Positions 24,915 to 37,490 of a stretch of 64,000 bases of DNA are shown piece after piece. The notes below the pieces were generated by a model. It did not search any database, was not told where the DNA came from, and saw only the letters and a program-made list of their open reading frames with translations. Within the stretch, counting starts at the first letter, position 1. The number at the start of each line of letters is the position of its first letter. The position numbers were made by a program, and so were the translations under genes. The DNA comes from Lytechinus variegatus (lineage: Eukaryota > Echinodermata > Echinoidea > Temnopleuroida > Toxopneustidae), in the NCBI RefSeq assembly GCF_018143015.1, contig NC_054741.1:12709736-12773735 (forward strand), read 5' to 3'.

Positions 24915-26498
24915 GTCTCACCTGCGAAGCAAAGTGAGACTATAGGCGCCGCTTTTCCGACGGCGGCGGCGGCGGCGTCAACATCAAATCTTAACCTGAG
25001 GTTAAGTTTTTGAAATGACGTCATAACTTAGAAAGTATATGGACCTAGTTAATAAAACTTGGCCATAAGGTTAATCAAGTATTACTGAACATCCTATTAG
25101 AGTTTCATGTCACATGACCAAGGTCAAAGGTCATTTAGGGTCAATGAACTTAGACCATGTTGGAGGATTCAACATCGAAATCTTAACCTGAGGTTAAGTT
25201 TTTGAAATGTCATCATAACTTAGAAAATATATGGACCTAGTTCATGAAACTTGGACACAAGGTTAATCAAGTATCACTGAACATCCTGCATGAGTTTCAC
25301 GTCACATGACCAAGGTCATTTAGGGTCAATGAACTTTGGCCGAATTGGGGATATCTGTTGAATTCCCATCATAACTTTGAAAGTTTATGGATCTGATTCA
25401 TGAAACTTAGACATAATAGTAATCAAGCATCACTGAAAATTTTGTGCAAGTTTCAGGTCTCATGATTAAGGTCAAAGGTCATTTAGGGTCAATGAACTTT
25501 GGCCGAATCTGGGGTATCTGTTGAATTACCATCATAACTTTAAAAGTTTATTGGTCTAGTTCGTTAAACTTGGACATTAGAGTAATCAAGTATCACTGAA
25601 CATCCTGTGCGCGTTTCAGGTCACATGACCAAGGTCAAAGGTCAATGAACTTTGGCCGAATTGGGTGTATCTGTTGAATTACCATCATAACTTTGAAAGT
25701 TTATGGATCTGATTCATGAAACTTGTACATAAGAGTAATCAAGTATCACTGAATATCCTGTTCGAGTTTCAGGTCACATGATCAAGGTCGAAGGTCATGT
25801 AAGGTCAATGAACTTTGGCCATGTTGGGTTTTTTGTTGAATAACCATCATATCTCTGTAAGTTTATTGGTCTAGTTCATAAAAAGTGGACATAAGAGTAA
25901 CCATGTGTCACTGAACATCTTGTGCGAGTTAGAGTAGTATTCAAAGTCAGCACTGCTGCTGTATTGAACCGCGTGATGCAGGTGAGACGGCCAGAGGCAT
26001 TCCACTTGTTATGAATATACTGTACTATTTACCTTTGGCACAATTACTTCCCATAAAACCCAACTTAAACCTACAAGATGTATGATATTTGCATCGATCA
26101 TACATAATACATATATGTTCCATGAAATTGCTTGCACTGAATTCTTCATAATCATGCCTGGAACTCATTTACTTTGGCTGATGTGAAGTAATCAATACCA
26201 TGTTCCATTACTTGTTATGATTAACATCGCGGTTTATTTCAATAAATTTGAATCATCTGGGCTTATTTTAAAGAAAAGTCAATTGCTTGGAAGTACTTGA
26301 ATCACATGAAACAGGTAGAAAAAGATCAATGAATGTTTGAGAAAAATTGAATTACCGATGAAGTTTTGAGAAAAATTTGATTATTTATGGGAGGACATTG
26401 AATACAGGTTACATATCATTAACAGGTTTGTGCTTTCATTAGAATTGGAAAACATGGTTTTGGGGGTATTTGTTGATCAATCAAAGAAAATAGTTTTT
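24915..26498 (+). repeat. Array superunit 2 (1584 bp)
   Basis: Same plan as unit 1. The second subrepeat has lost seven bases, turning AAGGTCAAAGGTCATTTAGG into AAGGTCATTTAGG (near 25309). This marker deletion is shared by all later units and so dates before their amplification. Confidence 0.9.
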
Positions 26499-28725
26499 GT
26501 CTCACCTGCGAAGCAAAGTGAGACTATAGGCGCCGCTTTTCCGACGGCGGCGGCGGCGACGGCGGCGGCGGCGTCAACATCAAATCTTAACCTGAGGTTA
26601 AGTTTTTGAAATGACGTCATAACTTAGAAAGTATATGGACCTAGTTAATAAAACTTGGCCATAAGGTTAATCAAGTATTACTGAACATCCTATTAGAGTT
26701 TCATGTCACATGACCAAGGTCAAAGGTCATTTAGGGTCAATGAACTTAGACCATGTTGGAGGATTCAACATCGAAATCTTAACCTGAGGTTAAGTTTTTG
26801 AAATGTCATCATAACTTAGAAAATATATGGACCTAGTTCATGAAACTTGAACATAAGGTTAATCAAGTATCACTGAACATCCTGCATGAGTTTCACGTCA
26901 CATGACCAAGGTCATTTAGGGTCAATGAACTTTGGCCGAATTGGGGATATCTGTTGAATTCCCATCATAACTTTGAAAGTTTATGGATCTGATTCATGAA
27001 ACTTAGACATAATAGTAATCAAGCATCACTGAAAATTTTGTGCAAGTTTCAGGTCTCATGATTAAGGTCAAAGGTCATTTAGGGTCAATGAACTTTGGCC
27101 GAATCTGGGGTATCTGTTGAATTACCATCATAACTTAAAAGTTTATTGGTCTAGTTCGTTAAACTTGGACATTAGAGTAATCAAGTATCACTGAACATCC
27201 TGTGCGCGTTTCAGGTCACATGACCAAGGTCAAAGGTCAATGAACTTTGGCCGAATTGGGTGTATCTGTTGAATTACCATCATAACTTTGAAAGTTTATG
27301 GATCTGATTCATGAAACTTGTACATAAGAGTAATCAAGTATCACTGAACATCCTGTTCGAGTTTCAGGTCACATGATCAAGGTCAAAGGTCATTTAGGGT
27401 CAATGAACTTTGGCCGAATCGGGGAAATCTGTTGAATTACCATCATAACTTTGAAAGTTTATTGGTCTAGTTCGTTAAACTTGGACATTAGAGTAATCAA
27501 GTATCACTGAACATCCTGTGCGCATTTCAGGTCACATGACCAAGGTCAAAGGTCAATGAACTTTGGCCGAATTGGGTGTATCTGTTGAATTACCATCATA
27601 ACTTTGAAAGTTTATGGATCTGATTCATGAAACTTGTACATAAGAGTAATCAAGTATCACTGAATATCCTGTTCGAGTTTCAGGTCACATGATCAAGGTC
27701 AAAGGTCATTTAGGGTCAATGAACTTTTGCCGAATCGGGGGTATCTGTTGAATTACCATCATAACTTTGAAAGTTTATTGGTCTAGTTCATTAAACTTGG
27801 ACATTAGAGTAATCAAGTATCACTGAACATCCTGTGCGCGTTTCAGGTCACATGACCAAGGTCAAAGGTCAATGAACTTTGGCCGAATTGGGTGTATCTG
27901 TTGAATTACCATCATAACTTTGAAAGTTTATGGATCTGATTCATGAAACTTGTACATAAGAGTAATCAAGTATCACTGAATATCCTGTTCGAGTTTCAGG
28001 TCACATGATCAAGGTCGAAGGTCATGTAAGGTCAATGAACTTTGGCCATGTTGGGGTTTTTTGTTGAATAACCATCATATCTCTGTAAGTTTATTGGTCT
28101 AGTTCATAAAAAGTGGACATAAGAGTAACCATGTGTCACTGAACATCTTGTGCGAGTTAGAGTAGTATTCAAAGTCAGCACTGCTGCTGTATTGAACCGC
28201 GTGATGCAGGTGAGACGGCCAGAGGCATTCCACTTGTTATGAATATACTGTACTATTTACCTTTGGCACAATTACTTCCCATAAAACCCAACTTAAACCT
28301 ACAAGATGTATGATATTTGCATCGATCATACATAATACATATATGTTCCATGAAATTGCTTGCACTGAATTCTTCATAATCATGCCTGGAACTCATTTAC
28401 TTTGGCTGATGTGAAGTAATCAATACCATGTTCCATTACTTGTTATGATTAACATCGCGGTTTATTTCAATAAATTTGAATCATCTGGGCTTATTTTAAA
28501 GAAAAGTCAATTGCTTGGAAGTACTTGAATCACATGAAACAGGTAGAAAAAGATCAATGAATGTTTGAGAAAAATTGAATTACCGATGAAGTTTTGAGAA
28601 AAATTTGATTATTTATGGGAGGACATTGAATACAGGTTACATATCATTAACAGGTTTGTGCTTTCATTAGAATTGGAAAACATGGTTTTGGGGTATTTGT
28701 TGATCAATCAAAGAAAATAGTTTTT
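26499..28725 (+). repeat. Array superunit 3 (2227 bp)
   Basis: Adds two ~318-base subrepeat dimers relative to unit 2. Perfect DR1 motifs start near 26717, 27063, 27223, 27379, 27541, 27697 and 27857. The CGG tract is lengthened compared with unit 2. Confidence 0.9.
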
Positions 28726-31700
28726 GTCTCACCTGCGAAGCAAAGTGAGACTATAGGCGCCGCTTTTCCGACGGCGGCGGCGGCGACGGCGGCGGCGGCG
28801 TCAACATCAAATCTTAACCTGAGGTTAAGTTTTTGAAATGACGTCATAACTTAGAAAGTATATGGACCTAGTTAATAAAACTTGGCCATAAGGTTAATCA
28901 AGTATTACTGAACATCCTATTAGAGTTTCATGTCACATGACCAAGGTCAAAGGTCATTTAGGGTCAATGAACTTAGACCATGTTGGAGGATTCAACATCG
29001 AAATCTTAACCTGAGGTTAAGTTTTTGAAATGTCATCATAACTTAGAAAATATATGGACCTAGTTCATGAAACTTGGACACAAGGTTAATCAAGTATCAC
29101 TGAACATCCTGCATGAGTTTCACGTCACATGACCAAGGTCATTTAGGGTCAATGAACTTTGGCCGAATTGGGGATATCTGTTGAATTCCCATCATAACTT
29201 TGAAAGTTTATGGATCTGATTCATGAAACTTAGACATAATAGTAATCAAGCATCACTGAAAATTTTGTGCAAGTTTCAGGTCTCATGATTAAGGTCAAAG
29301 GTCATTTAGGGTCAATGAACTTTGGCCGAATCTGGGGTATCTGTTGAATTACCATCATAACTTTAAAAGTTTATTGGTCTAGTTCGTTAAACTTGGACAT
29401 TAGAGTAATCAAGTATCACTGAACATCCTGTGCGCGTTTCAGGTCACATGACCAAGGTCAAAGGTCAATGAACTTTGGCCGAATTGGGTGTATCTGTTGA
29501 ATTACCATCATAACTTTGAAAGTTTATGGATCTGATTCATGAAACTTGTACATAAGAGTAATCAAGTATCACTGGACATCCTGTTTGAGTTTCAGGTCAC
29601 ATGATCAAGGTCAAAGGTCATTTAGGGTCAATGAACTTTGGCCGAATTGGGGATATCTGTTGAATTCCCATCATAACTTTGAAAGTTTATGGATCTGATT
29701 CATGAAACTTAGACATAATAGTAATCAAGCATCACTGAAAATTTTGTGCAAGTTTCAGGTCTCATGATTAAGGTCAAAGGTCATTTAGGGTCAATGAACT
29801 TTGGCCGAATCTGGGGTATCTGTTGAATTACCATCATAACTTTAAAAGTTTATTGGTCTAGTTCGTTAAACTTGGACATTAGAGTAATCAAGTATCACTG
29901 AACATCCTGTGCACGTTTCAGGTCACATGACCAAGGTCAAAGGTCAATGAACTTTGGCCGAATTGGGTGTATCTGTTGAATTACCATCATAACTTTGAAA
30001 GTTTATGGATCTGATTCATGAAACTTGTACATAAGAGTAATCAAGTATCACTGAACATCCTGTTCGAGTTTCAGGTCACATGATCAAGGTCAAAGGTCAT
30101 TTAGGGTCAATGAACTTTGGCCGAATCGGGGAAATCTGTTGAATTACCATCATAACTTTGAAAGTTTATTGGTCTAGTTCGTTAAACTTGGACATTAGAG
30201 TAATCAAGTATCACTGAACATCCTGTGCGCATTTCAGGTCACATGACCAAGGTCAAAGGTCAATGAACTTTGGCCGAATTGGGTGTATCTGTTGAATTAC
30301 CATCATAACTTTGAAAGTTTATGGATCTGATTCATGAAACTTGTACATAAGAGTAATCAAGTATCACTGAATATCCTGTTCGAGTTTCAGGTCACATGAT
30401 CAAGGTCAAAGGTCATTTAGGGTCAATGAACTTTTGCCGAATCGGGGGTATCTGTTGAATTACCATCATAACTTTGAAAGTTTATTGGTCTAGTTCGTTA
30501 AACTTGGACATTAGAGTAATCAAGTATCACTGAACATCCTGTGCGCATTTCAGGTCACATGACCAAGGTCAAAGGTCAATGAACTTTGGCCGAATTGGGT
30601 GTATCTGTTGAATTACCATCATAACTTTGAAAGTTTATGGATCTGATTCATGAAACTTGTACATAAGAGTAATCAAGTATCACTGAACATCCTGTTCGAG
30701 TTTCAGGTCACATGATCAAGGTCGAAGGTCATTTAGGGTCAATGAACTTTTGCCGAATCGGGGGTATCTGTTGAATTACCATCATAACTTTGAAAGTTTA
30801 TTGGTCTAGTTCATTAAACTTGGACATTAGAGTAATCAAGTATCACTGAACATCCTGTGCGCGTTTCAGGTCACATGACCAAGGTCAAAGGTCAATGAAC
30901 TTTGGCCGAATTGGGTGTATCTGTTGAATTACCATCATAACTTTGAAAGTTTATGGATCTGATTCATGAAACTTGTACATAAGAGTAATCAAGTATCACT
31001 GAATATCCTGTTCGAGTTTCAGGTCACATGATCAAGGTCGAAGGTCATGTAAGGTCAATGAACTTTGGCCATGTTGGGGTTTTTTGTTGAATAACCATCA
31101 TATCTCTGTAAGTTTATTGGTCTAGTTCATAAAAAGTGGACATAAGAGTAACCATGTGTCACTGAACATCTTGTGCGAGTTAGAGTAGTATTCAAAGTCA
31201 GCACTGCTGCTGTATTGAACCGCGTGATGCAGGTGAGACGGCCAGAGGCATTCCACTTGTTATGAATATACTGTACTATTTACCTTTGGCACAATTACTT
31301 CCCATAAAACCCAACTTAAACCTACAAGATGTATGATATTTGCATCGATCATACATAATACATATATGTTCCATGAAATTGCTTGCACTGAATTCTTCAT
31401 AATCATGCCTGGAACTCATTTACTTTGGCTGATGTGAAGTAATCAATACCATGTTCCATTACTTGTTATGATTAACATCGCGGTTTATTTCAATAAATTT
31501 GAATCATCTGGGCTTATTTTAAAGAAAAGTCAATTGCTTGGAAGTACTTGAATCACATGAAACAGGTAGAAAAAGATCAATGAATGTTTGAGAAAAATTG
31601 AATTACCGATGAAGTTTTGAGAAAAATTTGATTATTTATGGGAGGACATTGAATACAGGTTACATATCATTAACAGGTTTGTGCTTTCATTAGAATTGGA

Positions 31701-31749
31701 AAACATGGTTTTGGGGGTATTTGTTGATCAATCAAAGAAAATAGTTTTT
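28726..31749 (+). repeat. Array superunit 4 (3024 bp)
   Basis: Contains a further internal duplication of about 480 bases (29161-29640 against 29641-30120 region) plus more dimers. I count eleven perfect DR1 motifs. It is almost identical to unit 5. Confidence 0.9.
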
Positions 31750-34700
31750 GTCTCACCTGCGAAGCAAAGTGAGACTATAGGCGCCGCTTTTCCGACGGCG
31801 GCGGCGGCGACGGCGGCGGCGGCGTCAACATCAAATCTTAACCTGAGGTTAAGTTTTTGAAATGACGTCATAACTTAGAAAGTATATGGACCTAGTTAAT
31901 AAAACTTGGCCATAAGGTTAATCAAGTATTACTGAACATCCTATTAGAGTTTCATGTCACATGACCAAGGTCAAAGGTCATTTAGGGTCAATGAACTTAG
32001 ACCATGTTGGAGGATTCAACATCGAAATCTTAACCTGAGGTTAAGTTTTTGAAATGTCATCATAACTTAGAAAATATATGGACCTAGTTCATGAAACTTG
32101 GACACAAGGTTAATCAAGTATCACTGAACATCCTGCATGAGTTTCACGTCACATGACCAAGGTCATTTAGGGTCAATGAACTTTGGCCGAATTGGGGATA
32201 TCTGTTGAATTCCCATCATAACTTTGAAAGTTTATGGATCTGATTCATGAAACTTAGACATAATAGTAATCAAGCATCACTGAAAATTTTGTGCAAGTTT
32301 CAGGTCTCATGATTAAGGTCAAAGGTCATTTAGGGTCAATGAACTTTGGCCGAATCTGGGGTATCTGTTGAATTACCATCATAACTTTAAAAGTTTATTG
32401 GTCTAGTTCGTTAAACTTGGACATTAGAGTAATCAAGTATCACTGAACATCCTGTGCGCGTTTCAGGTCACATGACCAAGGTCAAAGGTCAATGAACTTT
32501 GGCCGAATTGGGTGTATCTGTTGAATTACCATCATAACTTTGAAAGTTTATGGATCTGATTCATGAAACTTGTACATAAGAGTAATCAAGTATCACTGAA
32601 CATCCTGTTTGAGTTTCAGGTCACATGATCAAGGTCAAAGGTCATTTAGGGTCAATGAACTTTGGCCGAATTGGGGATATCTGTTGAATTCCCATCATAA
32701 CTTTGAAAGTTTATGGATCTGATTCATGAAACTTAGACATAATAGTAATCAAGCATCACTGAAAATTTTGTGCAAGTTTCAGGTCTCATGATTAAGGTCA
32801 AAGGTCATTTAGGGTCAATGAACTTTGGCCGAATCTGGGGTATCTGTTGAATTACCATCATAACTTTAAAAGTTTATTGGTCTAGTTCGTTAAACTTGGA
32901 CATTAGAGTAATCAAGTATCACTGAACATCCTGTGCACGTTTCAGGTCACATGACCAAGGTCAAAGGTCAATGAACTTTGGCCGAATTGGGTGTATCTGT
33001 TGAATTACCATCATAACTTTGAAAGTTTATGGATCTGATTCATGAAACTTGTACATAAGAGTAATCAAGTATCACTGAACATCCTGTTCGAGTTTCAGGT
33101 CACATGATCAAGGTCAAAGGTCATTTAGGGTCAATGAACTTTGGCCGAATCGGGGAAATCTGTTGAATTACCATCATAACTTTGAAAGTTTATTGGTCTA
33201 GTTCGTTAAACTTGGACATTAGAGTAATCAAGTATCACTGAACATCCTGTGCGCATTTCAGGTCACATGACCAAGGTCAAAGGTCAATGAACTTTGGCCG
33301 AATTGGGTGTATCTGTTGAATTACCATCATAACTTTGAAAGTTTATGGATCTGATTCATGAAACTTGTACATAAGAGTAATCAAGTATCACTGAACATCC
33401 TGTTCGAGTTTCAGGTCACATGATCAAGGTCAAAGGTCATTTAGGGTCAATGAACTTTGGCCGAATCGGGGGTATCTGTTGAATTACCATCATAACTTTG
33501 AAAGTTTATTGGTCTAGTTCGTTAAACTTGGACATTAGAGTAATCAAGTATCACTGAACATCCTGTGCGCATTTCAGGTCACATGACCAAGGTCAAAGGT
33601 CAATGAACTTTGGCCGAATTGGGTGTATCTGTTGAATTACCATCATAACTTTGAAAGTTTATGGATCTGATTCATGAAACTTGTACATAAGAGTAATCAA
33701 GTATCACTGAACATCCTGTTCGAGTTTCAGGTCACATGATCAAGGTCGAAGGTCATTTAGGGTCAATGAACTTTTGCCGAATCGGGGGTATCTGTTGAAT
33801 TACCATCATAACTTTGAAAGTTTATTGGTCTAGTTCATTAAACTTGGACATTAGAGTAATCAAGTATCACTGAACATCCTGTGCGCGTTTCAGGTCACAT
33901 GACCAAGGTCAAAGGTCAATGAACTTTGGCCGAATTGGGTGTATCTGTTGAATTACCATCATAACTTTGAAAGTTTATGGATCTGATTCATGAAACTTGT
34001 ACATAAGAGTAATCAAGTATCACTGAATATCCTGTTCGAGTTTCAGGTCACATGATCAAGGTCGAAGGTCATGTAAGGTCAATGAACTTTGGCCATGTTG
34101 GGGTTTTTTGTTGAATAACCATCATATCTCTGTAAGTTTATTGGTCTAGTTCATAAAAAGTGGACATAAGAGTAACCATGTGTCACTGAACATCTTGTGC
34201 GAGTTAGAGTAGTATTCAAAGTCAGCACTGCTGCTGTATTGAGCCGCGTGATGCAGGTGAGACGGCCAGAGGCATTCCACTTGTTATGAATATACTGTAC
34301 TATTTACCTTTGGCACAATTACTTCCCATAAAACCCAACTTAAACCTACAAGATGTATGATATTTGCATCGATCATACATAATACATATATGTTCCATGA
34401 AATTGCTTGCACTGAATTCTTCATAATCATGCCTGGAACTCATTTACTTTGGCTGATGTGAAGTAATCAATACCATGTTCCATTACTTGTTATGATTAAC
34501 ATCGCGGTTTATTTCAATAAATTTGAATCATCTGGGCTTATTTTAAAGAAAAGTCAATTGCTTGGAAGTACTTGAATCACATGAAACAGGTAGAAAAAGA
34601 TCAATGAATGTTTGAGAAAAATTGAATTACCGATGAAGTTTTGAGAAAAATTTGATTATTTATGGGAGGACATTGAATACAGGTTACATATCATTAACAG

Positions 34701-34773
34701 GTTTGTGCTTTCATTAGAATTGGAAAACATGGTTTTGGGGGTATTTGTTGATCAATCAAAGAAAATAGTTTTT
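31750..34773 (+). repeat. Array superunit 5 (3024 bp)
   Basis: Same length as unit 4. I saw only single-base differences, for example CACTGAACATCC here against CACTGGACATCC in unit 4, and TATTGAGCCGCG against TATTGAACCGCG. It is therefore a very recent duplicate, or gene-converted. Confidence 0.9.
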
Positions 34774-36032
34774 GTCTCACCTGCGAAGCAAAGTGAGACT
34801 ATAGGCGCCGCTTTTCCGACGGCGGCGGCGGCGACGGCGGCGGCGGCGTCAACATCAAATCTTAACCTGAGGTTAAGTTTTTGAAATGACGTCATAACTT
34901 AGAAAGTATATGGACCTAGTTAATAAAACTTGGCCATAAGGTTAATCAAGTATTGCTGAACATCCTATTAGAGTTTCATGTCACATGACCAAGGTCAAAG
35001 GTCATTTAGGGTCAATGAACTTAGACCATGTTGGAGGATTCAACATCGAAATCTTAACCTGAGGTTAAGTTTTTGAAATGTCATCATAACTTAGAAAATA
35101 TATGGACCTAGTTCATGAAACTTGGACACAAGGTTAATCAAGTATCACTGAACATCCTGCATGAGTTTCACGTCACATGACCAAGGTCATTTAGGGTCAA
35201 TGAACTTTGGCCGAATTGGGGATATCTGTTGAATTCCCATCATAACTTTGAAAGTTTATGGATCTGATTCATGAAACTTAGACATAATAGTAATCAAGCA
35301 TCACTGAAAATTTTGTGCAAGTTTCAGGTCTCATGATTAAGGTCAAAGGTCATTTAGGGTCAATGAACTTTGGCCGAATCTGGGGTATCTGTTGAATTAC
35401 CATCATAACTTTAAAAGTTTATTGGTCTAGTTCGTTAAACTTGGACATTAGAGTAATCAAGTATCACTGAACATCCTGTGCGCGTTTCAGGTCACATGAC
35501 CAAGGTCAAAGGTCAATGAACTTTGGCCGAATTGGGTGTATCTGTTGAATTACCATCATAACTTTGAAAGTTTATGGATCTGATTCATGAAACTTGTACA
35601 TAAGAGTAATCAAGTATCACTGGACATCCTGTTTGAGTTTCAGGTCACATGATCAAGGTCAAAGGTCATTTAGGGTCAATGAACTTTGGCCGAATCGGGG
35701 AAATCTGTTGAATTACCATCATAACTTTGAAAGTTTATTGGTCTAGTTCGTTAAACTTGGACATTAGAGTAATCAAGTATCACTGAACATCCTGTGCGCA
35801 TTTCAGGTCACATGACCAAGGTCAAAGGTCAATGAACTTTGGCCATATTGGGTGTATCTGTTGAATAACCATCATATCTCTGTAAGTTTATTGGTCTAGT
35901 TCATAAAAAGTGGACATAAGAGTAACCATGTATCACTGAACATTTTGTGCGAGTTAGAGTAGTTTTCAAAGTCAGCACTGCTGCTATATTGAACTGCGTG
36001 ATGCAGGTGAGACGGCCAGAGGCATTCCACTT
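34774..36032 (+). repeat. Array superunit 6, short, without linker
   Basis: Head, six subrepeats and tail are present, but the linker is replaced by unrelated sequence after CATTCCACTTGTTTA. Its last subrepeat joins a TTTGGCCATATTGGG variant to the tail. It marks the right edge of the array and shows the element boundary without the co-amplified linker. Confidence 0.9.
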
Positions 36033-36218
36033 GTTTATATGTGACATCACACACATCTCGGTTGTAATGCGTATCTCATTTCCTTAGAGTTCTTGACATT
36101 CAAATGCCCATAACTTTCTTGTTTGTCCAATTTTTCTCATACTTTTCTTGATCTCATTTGATTTTTTTGTTTGCATCAATGCAAACTTGTTTGGAGATTT
36201 TCATTCTCCTTTAATTCT

Positions 36219-36364
36219 GGGCCCTGTTTCATAAAAACTTGTTATAGTAGCAAATGCACAATTTCTATAACAAATTTTCTCTCGGCCAATCAGATTGAAG
36301 GATTTCAGTAGTATATAACTGTTATTGGAAATTTGTTAGTATATCAAGTTTAATGAAACAGGGG
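36219..36364. repeat. Foldback MITE, CCCTGTTTCATAAA family, copy 1
   Basis: Starts GGCCCTGTTTCATAAAAACT and ends CAAGTTTAATGAAACAGGGG. The core is GGCCAATCAGATTGAAGGAT. Confidence 0.8.
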
Positions 36365-37189
36365 AGGGGGGCATTTGAATTATAACATGATACCTATGTG
36401 CAACATCAAAACCGCGAAAAGAGGGGGCTCTGGAACTAAATGCTGGTCTTACAAATTGGAGTCTCTAGAATGGCTCTTGAATTGATGGATGATTGCTAAA
36501 AATGCAGTGTTCTGGAACTGACTAAATAAAAAATGGGGTCTTCGGAACTCAGATAACTCCTCGAAGATCGAGTTTGACACCGATACTGGCAGAGAAATTC
36601 ATGATGGGTGCGCACTGGAACAAGAAACCACAAATTTGAGGGTCTCTGAAATGGAAAAATAAGAATTTCTATGGGTTTATTGCTGGAGCGGAAATTAAGG
36701 CTGAAAATGGCATGGGGGTCTTGATCGCGGCACATATGTATTGTACATTTATTAAGTAGCCCCCCTCCCCCTGGGCCCAGATCTTCCTTAATAAAATAAC
36801 AAGTGCATATAAAGAGGCCTGTCACAGAAGTATCCATTCATCATGGTGCTATGGCAGGCAGGGAGAAAACTGACCCTCGTAATTTTTCAAGTACAAAAAG
36901 GGGAAAATATGAAAAAGTAAGAAAAATAAGAAGGAAGACACAAAGAGAGGTCCATGTTTCGTATATTTAATTCCCCTGTTATTTATTGAAAACAAGTGTC
37001 ATCCTTATTTCTTACCCCTCCCATTAAAATACCCAGGTATATATCACCCCCGAGTATGATATATTCAGTAGTTTGATTCAAAAATATGTTTATGTACATA
37101 AAAGTTTCTAATCAGTGTAGTGAGAACAACCTTCATAGAGTAGGATTTGTTGCAGTGGCAAATGTCTTGCTATACTCTAGGAGAGGTCT

Positions 37190-37310
37190 GGACCCTGTTT
37201 CATAAAGACTTGTTATAATAAAAGAATTCTATAAACAAGTTTATCATCAACCAATCACATTGAATGATTTCATTTTTTCTGTAAAAAAAAAAAGTTTTAT
37301 GAAACCAGCC
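37190..37310. repeat. Foldback MITE, CCCTGTTTCATAAA family, copy 2
   Basis: Starts GGACCCTGTTTCATAAAGAC and ends AAGTTTTATGAAACCAGCC. The core is ACCAATCACATTGAATGATT. Confidence 0.75.
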
Positions 37311-37336
37311 ACAGACTCTAAAAGAGATTGACATAT

Positions 37337-37490
37337 GGATCCTGTTTCATAAAGAAATTCCCTGAGAAATTGTAAAAAAAAGTATCGTATTTTTACATCA
37401 ATTTATCATCAGCCAATCAAATAGAACGATTTCATTAGTTTGTTGTCTGTAATTAAAAATTTGTTATCAAAAGTTTTATGAAACTGGCCC
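37337..37490. repeat. Foldback MITE, CCCTGTTTCATAAA family, copy 3
   Basis: Starts GGATCCTGTTTCATAAAGAA and ends AAGTTTTATGAAACTGGCC. The core is GCCAATCAAATAGAACGATT. It lies 27 bases from copy 2 in the same orientation. Confidence 0.75.

Larger units (their letters stand above)
23317..36032 (+). repeat. 12.7 kb higher-order tandem array of a TIR-bearing, DR1-rich element
   Basis: Six superunits start with GTCTCACCTGC at 23317, 24915, 26499, 28726, 31750 and 34774 (spacings 1598, 1584, 2227, 3024, 3024; the last is cut short). Each has a head (GTCTCAC...GTGAGAC hairpin, then a CGG-rich tract), a run of ~155-165-base subrepeats, a tail ending GCAGGTGAGAC (the exact inverse of the head's first 11 bases), and a ~500-base linker starting near TGAATATACTGTACTATT. 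Nearly every subrepeat holds AAGGTCAAAGGTCA followed by GGGTCAATGAAC. Copy-number differences between superunits come from extra subrepeats, mostly in ~318-base pairs and one ~480-base triplet. No reading frame of 60 codons is open between 23430 and 36495. It ends where the last tail meets unrelated sequence. Confidence 0.95.

Noticed and set aside
23317-36032. CRISPR-like or protein-repeat interpretation of the array
   Set aside because: Units are ~160 bases with no unique spacers, no open frame survives, and the genome is animal.
36496-36837. 113-codon minus-strand frame
   Set aside because: No domain, no splice context, and the DNA looks like an old repeat (recurrent GGAACT and GGGGTCTT words).
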